Source: Thinopyrum elongatum (lineage: Eukaryota; Streptophyta; Magnoliopsida; Poales; Poaceae). Taken from it: a DNA stretch of 64,000 nucleotides. Each line of letters starts with the position of its first letter. Within the stretch, counting starts at the first letter, position 1. Position numbers and translations under genes: made by a program. Location of the stretch: assembly GCA_011799875.1 (NCBI GenBank), contig CM022302.1, positions 374,312,775 to 374,376,774 of the forward strand, written 5' to 3'. Positions 1 to 10,569 of the stretch are shown piece after piece. A model generated the notes under the pieces. The model searched no databases. It was not told the origin of the DNA and saw only the letters and a program-made list of their open reading frames with translations.

Positions 1-1830
1 CAAGATCTTTGTTGCCAAGAATGGATCCTTTCTGGAGAAAGAGTTTCTCTCTAAAGAAGTAAGTGGGAGGAAAGTAGAACTTGACGAGGTACCCCCTCTT
101 AAACCGGAGAGTAGCGCAGCTCAGGAAGATGTTTCTGTGGTGCTTGCGCCAACTAGAGAGGAAGTTAATGATGATGATCATGAAACTTCGGGTCAAGTTG
201 CTACTGAACTTCGTAGGTCCACGAGGACACATTCTGCACCAGAGTGGTACGGCAACCCTGTCCTGGAAATCATGTTGTTAGACAACGGTGAACCTTCGAA
301 CTATGAAGAAGCGATGGCGGGCCCGGATTCCAACAAATGGCTTGAAGCCATGAAATCCGAGATAGGATCCATGTGTGAAAAGAAAGTATGGACTTTGATG
401 GACTTGCCCGATGATCGGCAAGCCATAGAGAATAAGTGGATCTTTAAGAAGAAGACTGACGCGGATGGTAATGTGACCGTCTATAAGGCTCGGCTTGTCG
501 CTAAGGGTTATCGACAAGTTCAAGGGGTTGACTACAATGAGACCTTCTCACCCGTAGCGAAGCTGAAGTCCGTCCAAATCATGTTAGCAATTGCTGCATT
601 CCATGATTATGAGATCTGGCAAATGGACGTCAAAACGGCATTCCTTAATGGTTTCCTTAAGGAAGAATTATATATGATGCAGCCGGAAGGTTTTGTCGAT
701 CCTAAGAATGCTGACAAAGTATGCAAGCTCCAACGCTCCATCTATGGGCTGGTGCAAGCATCTCGGAGTTGGAACATTCGCTTTGATGAAATGGTCAAAG
801 CGTTTGGGTTTATACAGACTTATGGAAAACCTGTATTTACAAGAAAGTTAGTGGGAGCTCTGTAGCATTTCTCATATTATATGTGGATGACATACTGTTG
901 ATGGGAAATGATATAGAACTTTTGGAAAGCATAAAGGCCTACTTGAATAAGTGTTTTTCAATGAAGGACCTTGGAGAAGCTGCTTACATATTAGGCATCA
1001 AGATCTATAGAGATAGATCGAGACGCCTTATTGGTCTTTCACAAAGCACATACCTTGACAAGATATTAAAGAAGTTCAATATGGATCAGTCCAAGAAGGG
1101 GTTCTTGCCTGTATTGCAAGGTGTGAGATTGAGCACAGCTCAATGCCCGACCTCGGCAGAAGAAAGAGAAAAGATGAGTGTCATCCCCTATGCCTCAGCC
1201 ATAGGCTCTATTATGTATGCCATGCTGTGTACCAGACCTGATGTGAACCTTGCCATAAGTTTGGTAGGGAGGTACCAAAGTGATCCCGGAATGGAACACT
1301 GGACCGCGGTCAAGAATATCCTGAAGTACCTGAAAAGGACTAAGGATATGTTTCTCGTTTATGGAGGTGCCGAAGAGCTCATCGTAAAGGGTTACGTCGA
1401 TGCTAGCTTTGACACAGATCTGGATGACTCCAAGTCACAAACCGGATACGTGTACATTTTGAATCGTGGGGCAGTCAGCTGGTGCAGTTGCAAGCAAAGC
1501 GTCGTGGCAGGATCTACATGTGAAGCGGAGTACATAGCTGCTTCGGAAGCAGCTCAGGAAGGAGTCTAGATGAAGGAGTTTATCACCGACCTAGGAGTGA
1601 TTCCCATTGCGTCGGGCCCGATGACTCTCTTCTGTGACAACACTGGAGCTATTGCCATTGCCAAGGAGCCCAGGTTTCACAGGAAGACCAAGCACATCAA
1701 GCGCCGCTTCAACTCCATTCGTGAATATATTCAAGATGGAGACATAGATATTTTTAAAGTACATACGGATCTGAATGTCGTAGATCCGTTGACTAATCCT
1801 CTTCCACGAGCAAAACATGATCAGCACTAG
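1..1830 (+). pseudogene. Copia pol polyprotein, 3' part (end of integrase, reverse transcriptase, RNase H), broken
   Basis: This is the C-terminal part of a Ty1-copia polyprotein, which copies element RNA into DNA inside virus-like particles. Seen in the sequence: the RT N-terminal block with NKWIFKKK and YKARLVAKGYRQ (about 430-510), FLNGFLKEELYM (about 640-680), the catalytic YVDD at 880-891, and RNase H motifs (SVVAGSTCEAEYIA near 1500, LFCDNTGAIAIAKEP near 1630). Compared with the reverse copy at 16432-18216 there are at least three lesions: a 1-nt deletion near 824-831 just before YVDD, a TAG at 1567-1569 where the other copy has Trp, and an early TAG at 1828-1830. The element cannot make an intact polyprotein. 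Confidence 0.9.
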
Positions 1831-1884
1831 AACTCTATGGGTGTTCGATTCATCACAATGTAACTAGATTATTGACTCTAGTGC

Positions 1885-1895
1885 AAGTGGGAGAC
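1885..1895 (+). other. Polypurine tract of the forward copia element
   Basis: AAGTGGGAGAC lies immediately before the LTR start at 1896. Its position and purine content fit the primer for plus-strand DNA synthesis. The mirrored site sits beside the LTR of the reverse copy at 16400-16410. Confidence 0.8.
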
Positions 1896-3200
1896 TGTTG
1901 GAAATATGCCCTAGAGGTAATAATAAAATGGTTATTATTATATTTCCTTGTTCATGATAATTGTCTATTGTTCATGCTATAATTGCATTAACCGAAAACC
2001 GTAATACATGTGTGAATACATAGACCACAGCATGTCCCTAGTGAGCCTCTAGTTAACTAGCTCGTTGATCAATAGATGGTTGTGGTTTCCTGACCATGGA
2101 CATTGGATGTCGTTGATAAAGGGATCCCATCATTAGGAGAATGATGTGATGGACAAGACCCAATCCTAAGCATAGCACAAGATCGTGTAGTTCGTTTGCT
2201 AGAGCTTTTCTAATGTCAAGTATCATTTCCTTAGACCATGAGATTGTGCAACTCCCGGATACCGTAGGAATGCTTTGGGTATATCAAACATCACAACATA
2301 ACTGGGTGACCATAAAGGTGCACTACAGGTATCTCTGAAAGTGTCTGTTGGGTTGGCACGAATCGAGACTGGGATTTGTCTCTCCGTATGACGGAGAGGT
2401 ATCTCTGGGACCACTCGGTAATGCATCATCATAATGAGCTCAATGTGACTAAGGAGTTAGCCACGGGATCATGCATTACAGAACGAGTAAAGAGACTTGC
2501 CGGTAACGAGATTGAACAAGGTATAGGGATACCGACGATCGAATCTCGGGCAAGTAACATACCGATGGACAAAGAGAGTTGTATACGGGATTGATTGAAT
2601 CCCCGACATCGTGGTTCATCCGATGTGATCATTGTGGAACATGTGGGAGCCAATATGGGTATCCAGATCCCGCTATTGGTTATTGGCCGGAGAGGTGTCT
2701 CGGTCATGTCTGCATGGTTCCCGAACCCGTAGGGTCTACACACTTAAGGTTCCGTGACGCTTGAGTTGTTATGGGAAATTGTATGTGGTTACCGAAAGTT
2801 GTTCGGAGTCTTGGATGAGATCCCAGACATCACGAGGAGTTCTGGAATGGTCCGGAGGTAAAGATTTATATATGGGAAGTCCTATTTTGGCCACCGGAAA
2901 ATGTTCAGGATTTTTTGGTATTGTACCTAGAAGGTTCTAGAAGGTTTCAGAATGGGGCCCACCTGCATGGGGGGACCCAAATGAACATGGGTAGTGGGGG
3001 CAAGGCCCTACACCCCTGGTCAAGGCGCACCAAGATCCCCCCTTAGAAGGAATAAGATCATATCCCGAAGGGATAAGATCAAGATCCCCAAAAAGGGGGG
3101 ATAACAATCGGTGGGGAAGGGAAAGATGGGATTTCTTTCCTCCCACCTTTGCCAACGCCCCAATGGACTTGGAGGGCAAGAAACCAGCCCCCTCCACCCC

Positions 3201-3208
3201 TATATATA
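3201..3208 (+). promoter_or_regulatory. LTR TATA box
   Basis: TATATATA inside the Angela-type LTR. The same motif is at 15098-15105 on the minus strand in the reverse copy, and ATATATATAG is near 25961 in element H. This is the likely core promoter for element transcription. Confidence 0.6.
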
Positions 3209-3503
3209 GTGGGGAGGTGCATGGGAGCTGCAACCCTTCCCCTGGCGCAGCCCTCCCCCCTCCAACTCCTCCTCCTCCTCCTCCGTAGTGCTTGGCGAAG
3301 CCCTGCCGGAGAACCGCAAGCTCCACCACCACGCCGTCGTGCTGCCGGAGCTCTCCCTCGACTTCTCCTCTCCCCTTGCTGGATCAAGAAGGAGGAGACA
3401 TCCCTGGGCTGTATGTGTGTTGAACGCGGAGGCGCCGTCCGTTCGGCGCTTGAATCGGATCTTCCGCAATTTGAATCGCCGCTAGTACGACTCCATCAAC
3501 CGC

Positions 3504-3511
3504 GTTCTTGT
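3504..3511. other. Illegitimate recombination junction with 8-bp microhomology
   Basis: GTTCTTGT belongs to both parents. The intact Angela LTR reads on from it into AACGC (reverse strand near 14795), while the gypsy LTR at 8910-8917 reads GTTCTTGTGAAC. Left of this octamer the sequence follows Angela; right of it, the gypsy LTR. Confidence 0.85.
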
Positions 3512-4085
3512 GAACTTAATACTCTAGATGCAGGCAGGAGTCGGTCGATGTGTGGAATAATAGTAGTAGATGCAGAATCGTTTCGGTCTACTTGTCACGG
3601 ACGTGATGCCTATATTAATGATCATTGCCTTGGATATCGTCATAACTATGCGCTTTTCTATCAATTACTCAACAGTAATTTGTTCATCCACCGTATGTTT
3701 TCTTTCAAGAGAGAAGCCTCTAGTGAAACCTATGGCCCCCGGGTCTATTTTTGATCATATTATTTTCAGATCTATAAAACCAAAAACCCAAATATACCTT
3801 GCTGCAATTTATTTATATTTATATTTATTTTTCCTTTTATTTATCGTGTATATCTATCTCTATTAGATCTCACTCTTGCAAGTGACCGTGAAGGGATTGA
3901 CAACCCCTTTTTCGCGTTGTGTGCAAGTGTTTGTTAGTTTGTGCAGGTGCATCTATTGGGGACTTGTTTGTTCCTCCTACAGGATTGATACCTTGGTGCT
4001 TAACTGAGGGAAATACTTATCTCTACTCTGCTGCATCACCCTTTCCTCTTTAAGGGAAATAACAACACAAGCTCAAGAAGTAGCA
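3504..4085 (+). repeat. W1 5' LTR remnant (3' end only)
   Basis: It matches 8910-9490 of the 3' LTR and ends in AGAAGTAGCA just before the primer site. It contains the in-LTR open frame discussed under findings. Confidence 0.88.
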
Positions 4086-4096
4086 GGAAGAATTTT

Positions 4097-4114
4097 TGGC
4101 GCCGTTGCCGGGGA
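4097..4114 (+). other. W1 primer binding site, tRNA-Asp type
   Basis: TGGCGCCGTTGCCGGGGA lies 11 bp past the LTR end. From knowledge of plant Ty3/gypsy elements, this is the tRNA-Asp-type primer site used by Athila-related and similar elements. The identical 18-mer is in W2 at 12184-12201. Confidence 0.85.
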
Positions 4115-4317
4115 GGATACACATCAAGCCTACCAAGTACCTATCATAAACTCTCATCTCTTGCATTTACATTATTTGCCATTTGCCTCTCGTTTTCCTC
4201 TCCCCCACTTCTAAAACATTTTTAGAAAAATACAAAAATATTTGCCTTTTTATTCCCCTTCTTTCCGTTCGTATTTTCGTTTGCCTTTTGTTTGCTTGTG
4301 TGCTAGATTGCTTACTT

Positions 4318-5119
4318 TGCCATCATATCTGAATCGGGGGAGGTTATCGTTGAAAAGGCTTGTAGTAATCTTGATGAAAAATTTGATGATTTTGCTAATG
4401 ATGATCCTCATGAAGAAGAACCTATTATCATGCACACTAAAAAACTCCGTGTGGGTAGCGGTAATATTATTGGAAAAGGTGTTATTCAGGATTTCTTTAC
4501 TTGTGCCGGTACGCTACCTATGCTAGGAGGGTCAATTCTTAATAAAACTAATAGCCTTACGGATGCAATATCTTTGCTTATAGTTGAACTTGAAAGACAA
4601 TTTGTTCACATGCATCCGTGCATATAAAGGATTTTCCTAGAATTCTCTATTATTCATAATCCTTCCGTTAAGCGTGTTACCACTATATTTCTAGCTCATG
4701 AATCTAGGCATATCATGAAAGAAGCTAGCGAAATTTTTTCTCATTATAATATCAATAGTGGTTACCCTCCCATTGAGGATATCCTCTTTAATCAAGAGGA
4801 GATAATGAGATTACAATCTCCAAATTATGCTGCATATAATGAAAATTTAAGAAAAAGGGTTCCTATCGATGTTTTGGTTGATAAAATTTCAGAACTTAAT
4901 GACAATTATGCTATAAAAAATAATGGATTAGGGTTTGTGCTAAGAGATAAACTTAGGGAGTTCAATCAAAGGAATTTTTATAATGAAGAGATAGTTACCA
5001 AATACAAAGGGCCAGAAGAGGAACCTATTCCTCCCAAACTTGATCTTATGGATCCTTACCCTATTAAATTTAGCCCCTTTGATTATCTTTGCTTACCACA
5101 AAGGAAGCTTGCTGCTTAA
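4318..5119 (+). pseudogene. W1 internal ORF, unknown protein (type A), one stop codon
   Basis: One frame is open from about 4318 to the stop at 5117-5119 except for TAA at 4625-4627, so it is now two pieces. The start codon is not clear. The predicted protein is hydrophilic and acidic at first (PHEEEPIIMHTKKLRVGSG), then Asn/Lys/Glu-rich (for example KEASEIFSHYNINSGYPPIE), and ends near PFDYLCLPQRKLAA. I see no zinc knuckle, protease, RT, signal peptide or membrane segment. It fills the same slot, between primer site and conserved hairpin, as the ORFs of W2 and W4, yet I see no similarity between the proteins. The type is familiar from cereal genomes as an uncharacterised retrotransposon ORF. 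Confidence 0.6.
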
Positions 5120-5214
5120 AGGAGAGAGTATGAGATGAGCATGGATGATCTCGCTCACTTCTATTACAACACCTAGATCTATTGCAGTATGCCTAGCTAG
5201 GGGCGTTAAACAAT

Positions 5215-5238
5215 AGCGCTTGTTGGGAGGCAACCCAA
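5215..5238 (+). other. Conserved stem-loop motif downstream of the W1 ORF
   Basis: A 24-nt block starting AGCGCTTGTTGGGAGG and ending CAACCCAA follows the ORF stop by about 100 bp. TTGGG can pair with CCCAA across a short loop, and TTG can pair with CAA further out. Near-identical blocks follow the ORFs of W2 (13339-13362) and W4 (58774-58797), although the W1 ORF itself is unrelated. Confidence 0.55.
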
Positions 5239-7924
5239 TTTTATTTTGTGTTTTTTGTTTTTGCTTATGTTTTTTTAATAAATACACAATATTACTTCTG
5301 TAGTAATTGTGTTTAAGTGTTTTAATTAGTGTTTGAGCCAAGTAAGACCTTTGGGATGATCTACGGTGATAGTTGATTTCATGTTGCTGAAAAACAGAAA
5401 CTTTTGCGTTCAGTAACAGAATTTTTAAAATTCACAAATGTGACGAAAAATTCAGAATTTTTTACACAAGATTGATATAAAAATTTCCTACGTTGTCCTT
5501 AATTTTCAATAGTATTAGAGTTAGAGAAGTATGAGAAAAATAACATCTTTGCAGATTGTTCTGTTTTTGACAGATTCTGTTTTTTATGTGTTGTTTGCTT
5601 ATTTTGATGAATCTATGGGTAGTATCGGGGGGTATGAACCATGAATAAGTTGGAATACAGTAGATATAACACCAATATAAATTTAGAATGAGTTCACAAC
5701 AGTACCTAAGTGGTGATTTGCTTTTCTTACACTAACGGAGCTTATGAGTTTTTTGTTGAGTTTTGTGTTGTGAAGTTTTCAAGTTTGGGTAAAATTTTGA
5801 TGGACAACGGAATAAGGAGTGGCAAGAGACTAAGCTTTGGGATACCCAAGGCACCCCAAGGTAAAATTCAAGGACAACCAAGCATCTAAGCTTGGGGATG
5901 CCCCGGATGGCATCCCCTATTTTGTCTTCAATCCATCGGTAAAATTACTTGAGGCTATATTTTTATTCACGACATGATATGTGTTTAGCTTGGAGCGTCT
6001 TGTGATATATGAGTCTTTGATTTATTTGATTTTTATTTTGCCACAATCATCCTTGATTTACACACCTTTTCATAGGGACACACATTAATCGTGAATTTAT
6101 TGGAATACTCTATGTGCTTCACTTATATCTTTTGAGCTAGGCAGTTGCTCTAGTACTTCACTTATATCTTTTTAGAGCACGGCGGTGGTTTTATTTTGAA
6201 GAAATTAATGACCTCTCATGCTTCACTTATATATTTTGAGAGTCTTGGAAATAGTTTGGCAATTGGTATAGGTTATGAATTTAGTCCTAATATGATGGGC
6301 ATTCAAGAGGGATATAATGAAAACTTTCATGAAGATCATTGAATATATGAGAAGTTTGATTCCTTGCATTTGTTTTGAGATATGAAGATGGTGATATTAG
6401 AGTCATGCTAGTTGGTAATTGTGGTTGAGTAATAATACTTGTGTTAAAGTTTGTGATTCCCGAAGCATACACGTATGGTGAACCGTCATGTGATGAAGTT
6501 AGAGCATGATTTATTTTTGATTGTCTTCCTTATGAGTGGCGGCCGGGGACGAGCGATGGTCTTTTCCTACCAATCTGTCCCCCTAGGAGCACGTGTATTA
6601 GTACTTTGTTTCGAGGGCTAATAAGTTTTTGCAATAAGTATGTGAGTTCTTTATGACTAATGTTGAGTCCATGGATTATACGCACTCTCACACTTCCACC
6701 ATTGCTAGCCTCTCTAGTACCGCGCAACTTTCGCTGGTGCATTAAACCACCATATACCCTTCCTCAAAACAGCCACCATACCTACCTATTATGGCATTTC
6801 CATAGCCATTCCAAGATATATTGCCATGCAACTTCGACCGTTCCGTTTATTATGACACACACCATCATTGTCATATTGTTCTCATATGCGTGAGGCATTC
6901 ATATAGAGTCATATCTTTGTTCTAGCATCGAGTTGTAATTCTTGAGTTGTAAGTAAATAAAAGTGTGATGATCATCATTATTAGAGCATTGTCCCATGTG
7001 AGGAAAGGATGATGGAGACTATGATTCCCCCACAAGTCGGGATGAGGCTCCGGACGAAAAATAAATAAATAAATAAAAAGAGGCCAAAAAGCCCAAAAGA
7101 AAAGAATAAGAAAAAAATAAATGAGAGAAAAATAGAGAAGGGACAATGTTACTATCCTTTTTCCACACTTGTGCTTCAAAATAGCGCCATGTTCTTCATG
7201 ATAGAGAGTCGCCTATTTTGTCACTTTCATATACTAGTGGAATTTTTCATTATAGAACTTGGCTTGTATATTCCAATGATGGGCTTCCTCAAATTTCCCT
7301 AGGTCTTCGTGAGCAAGCAAGTAGTATGCACACCCACTTAGTTTTCTTTTGAGCTTTCATACGCTTATAGCTCTAATGCATCCGTTGCATGTCAATCCCT
7401 ACTCACTTGCATCGATATCAATTAATAGGCATCTCCATAGCCCATTAATTTGCCTAGTTGATGTGAGACTTTCTCCTTTTTTCACTTCTCCACACAACCT
7501 CCACTATATTCTGTTCCACCTATAGTGATATATCCATGGCTCATGCTCATGTATTGCGTGAAAGTTGAAAAAGCTTTAGAACATTAAAAGTATGAAACAA
7601 TTGATTGGCTTGTCATCAGGGTTGTGCATGATAAATACTTTGTGTGATCAAGATAGAGCATGACCAGACTATATGATTTTGTAGGGATAACTTTCTTTAG
7701 CCATGATATTTTGAAAAACTATAATTGCTCTATTAGTATGCTTGAAGTATTATTGTTTTTATGTCAATATTAAACTTTTGTTTTGAATCTTATGGATCTG
7801 AATATTCATGCCACATAAAAGAAAGATTACATTGATAAACATGTTAGGTAGCATTCCATATCAAAAATTCTGTTTTTATCATTTACCTACTCAAGGACGA
7901 GCAGGAATTAAGCTTGGGGATGCT
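5239..7924 (+). other. W1 internal non-coding region
   Basis: AT-rich sequence of about 2.7 kb without a supported gene. It contains two polypurine-like motifs (5831-5846, degenerate; 5887-5901), a run of A/G-rich sequence near 7050-7140, and the true polypurine tract TAAGCTTGGGGATGC at 7909-7923 beside the LTR. W2 and W4 have the same layout. Short ORFs here are not conserved between copies. Confidence 0.8.
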
Positions 7925-9490
7925 TGATACGTCTCCACCATATCTATAATTTTTTATTGTTCCATGCTATTATATTATCCATCTTGGATGTTTTATATGC
8001 ATTATGGTACTATTTTAAATCATTTTTTGGGACTAACCTATTAACCTAGTGCCAGGTGTCAGTTGCTGTTTTTTCCTTGTTTTTGTCTTTTATAGAAAAT
8101 CATTATCAAACGGAGTTCAAACAGAATAAAACTTTACGATGATTTTTCTTGGACCAGAAGAAACCCAGGAGACTTGGAGAGGAGGCCAGAAGACTTACGA
8201 GGCGGCCACAAGCCCTAGGGCACGCCCCAGGCTTGTGGGCCCCTCGTAGACCGTCTAACCCTAATTCTTGCTCGATAAATACCCAAATATTCCATCTACC
8301 TCAGAAGCGTCCACAACAATACTTTTCCGCCGCCGCAAGCTTCTATTCTTGTGAGATCCCATCTTGGGGCCTTTTCTGGCACTCTGCCGGAGGGGGATTC
8401 GATCACAGAGGGCCTCTACACCAACTTTGCTGCCCTTCCGATGATGTGTGAGTAGTTTACCACAGACCTACGGGTCCATAGCTAGTAGCTAGATGGCTTC
8501 TTCTCTCTCTTTGATCTTCAATACAAAGTTCTCCTTGATGTTCTTGGAGTTCTATCCGATGTAATCTTCTTTTGCGGTGTGTTTGTTGAGATCCGATGAA
8601 TTGTGGGTTTATGATCAGATTGTCTATGAATATTATTTGAGTCTTCTCTGAACTCTTTTATGCATGATTAAGATAGCTTTGTATTTCTCTCCGACCTATT
8701 GATTTGGTTTGGCCAACTAGATTGATCTATCTTGCCATGGGAGAGGTGCTTTGTGATGGGTTCAATCTTGCGGTGTCCTCACCCAGTGATAGTAGGGGTA
8801 GCGAGGCACGTATTGTATTGTTGCCATTAAGGTTAAAAAGATGGGGTTTATATTATATTGCTTGAGTTTATCCCTCTACATCATGTCATCTTGCTTAATG
8901 CGTTACTCTGTTCTTGTGAACTTAGTACTCTAGATGCAGGCAGGAGTCGGTCGATGTGCGGAGTAATAGTAGTAGATGCAGAATTGTTTTGGTCTACTTG
9001 TCACGGATGTGATGCCTATATTCATGATCATTGCCTTGGATATCGTCATAACTATGCGCTTTTCTATCAATTGCTCAACAGTAATTTGTTCACCCACCGT
9101 ATGTTTTCTTTCAAGAGAGAAGCCTCTAGTGAAACCTATGGCCCCTGGGTCTATTTTCCATCATATTATTTTCAGATCTATAAAACCAAAAGCCCAAAAA
9201 TACATTGCTGCAATTTATTTATATTTATTTTATTTTTCCTTTTATTTATCTTGTATATCTATCTCTATTAGATCTCACTCTTGCAAGTGACCGTGAAGGG
9301 ATTGACAACCCCTTTTTCGCGTTGTGTGCAAGTGTTTGTTAGTTTGTGCAGGTGCATCTATTGGGGACTTGGTTGTTCCTCCTACTGGATTGATACCTTG
9401 GTTCTTAACTGAGGGAAATACTTATCTCTACTTTGCTGCATCACCCTTTTCTCTTCAAGGGAAATAACAACGCAAGATCAAGAAGTAGCA
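7925..9490 (+). repeat. W1 3' LTR (about 1566 bp)
   Basis: It runs from TGATACGTCTCC to AGAAGTAGCA, with TG and CA ends. A TATA-like GATAAATA is near 8274. It is closer by eye to the W4 LTRs than to those of W2 (for example CATCTTGGATG here and in W4, CTGTTTTGGATG in W2). A 137-codon open frame, 8858-9271, lies within it. Confidence 0.92.
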
Positions 9491-10473
9491 GTATTCCGCA
9501 TGTGTAAAACTGGCTTACACCCGTTATATGTGAATGTAGAGTCTATCACATCCGATCATCATTAGGTGCTTCAAAACGATGAACTTTCGCAACGGTGCAT
9601 ACTTAGGGAGAACACATTTTATCTTGAAATTTAGTGAAGGGATCATCTTATAATGCTACCGTCCTCCTAAGCAAAATAAGATGCATAAAGGATAAACATC
9701 ACATGCAATCAAAATATGTGACATGATATGGCCATTATCATCTTGTGCTTTTGATCTCCATCTCCAAAGCACTGGCATGATCTCCATCGTCACCAGCATG
9801 ACACCATGATCTCCATCATCGTGTCGTCATGTGGTTGTCTCGCCAACTATTGCTTCTACAACTATTGCTAACACATAGCGATAAAGTAAAGCAATTACAT
9901 GGCGTTATTAGTTCACATGCAGGTCATACAATAAATTAAAGACAACCCTATGGCTCCTGCCTGTTGCCGTACTCATCGACATGCAAGTCATGAACCTATT
10001 ACAAAATATGATCATCTCATACATCAACATATATCACATCACGTTTGGGCCATACCAAACCACAACATGCCCTGCAAAAACTAGTTAGATGTCCTCTACT
10101 TTGTTGTTGCAATTTATACATGGCTGCTAGGGAAAACTATAAGAACCATTCTTATCTACGCAAAACCACAAAGGTGATATACAAGTTGCCTTGTAACCTT
10201 CTACAAGGACCGCCGTTGTCATATTAGATTCAACTAAGGTGGGAGAGATAGACACCCGCAAAGCCACTTTTATGCAATACAAGTTGCATGTCAATCAGTG
10301 GAAACGGTCCCTTGTGCGTGGACAAGTAAGGTTGGTCCGAGCCGCTTCATCCCACAATACCACCGAATCCAAATAAGACCATGGAGGTAAGAAATTTGAA
10401 CATCAATGCCCACAACTTCTTTGTGTTCTACTCGTGCATATACATTACGCATAGACCTAGCTCATGATGCCAG
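9491..10473 (-). other. Copia leader (5' untranslated region) of element H
   Basis: It aligns by eye with the leader of the reverse Angela copy at 20415-21520, for example CGCATGTGTAAA followed by TGGCTTACACCCGTT, and CATCATCGTGTC. No gene is supported here. Confidence 0.8.
10460..10472 (-). other. Primer binding site of element H, initiator-tRNA-Met type, decayed
   Basis: GCTCATGATGCCA beside the LTR end resembles the complement of TGGTATCAGAGC, the usual copia primer site for initiator methionine tRNA. It has a few changes. Confidence 0.6.
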
Positions 10474-10569
10474 TGATGGGGAATGAAGCATAAAAATAAA
10501 AAAAAATCCTACGAAACACCCAAGATCCAATCTAGGAGATGTATAGCAATGAGAGGGGAGTTTGTCTAC
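10474..10569 (-). repeat. H 5' LTR, piece 1 (inner end)
   Basis: It starts TGATGGGGAATG, comparable with TGTTGGGTAACG at 14671, and shares CAATCTAGGAGATG. It ends at target duplication TCTAC (10565-10569), where W2 entered. Confidence 0.75.

Larger units (their letters stand above)
1..3511 (+). mobile_element. Angela/WIS/BARE-type Ty1-copia retrotransposon, 3' part only
   Basis: The window opens inside the pol gene of a forward copia element. Reverse transcriptase and RNase H are followed by a polypurine tract and an LTR starting TGTTGGAAATATGCCC, the start I associate with the Triticeae Angela/WIS/BARE1 group. The same family occurs in reverse orientation at 14671-22685, which gives an internal standard. 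The 5' LTR, gag and most of integrase lie outside the window. The 3' LTR stops about 115 bp before its expected ACCCAACA end and is fused to a gypsy LTR. The family assignment is from memory of LTR termini. Confidence 0.9.
1896..3511 (+). repeat. Truncated 3' LTR of the forward Angela-type element
   Basis: It aligns by eye with the complete reverse LTR at 14671-16399 over its whole length. A TATA motif (TATATATA) lies at 3201-3208, with GC-rich downstream sequence ending at the microhomology 3504-3511. The last roughly 115 bp, including the ACCCAACA terminus, are missing. ORFs predicted here on both strands are GC-rich shadows of the LTR. Confidence 0.9.
3504..9490 (+). mobile_element. W1: WHAM/Wilma-like gypsy-type LARD element, 5' LTR truncated
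   Basis: This large retrotransposon derivative has a 3' LTR beginning TGATACGTCTCC, a tRNA-Asp-type primer site, one short ORF of unknown function, and about 2.6 kb of AT-rich non-coding sequence. It has no recognisable gag, protease, RT or integrase, so mobilisation would need proteins from a relative. The 5' LTR keeps only its last 582 bp because of the recombination at 3504-3511. The right flank GTATT (9491-9495) is the surviving target duplication candidate, but its left partner is lost. Confidence 0.85.

Noticed and set aside
2937..3469. Several GC-rich ORFs (up to 201 codons) on both strands
   Set aside because: They lie in the Angela LTR, overlap each other on opposite strands, and recur in mirror image at 14781-15287. 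They reflect GC-rich LTR sequence without stops.
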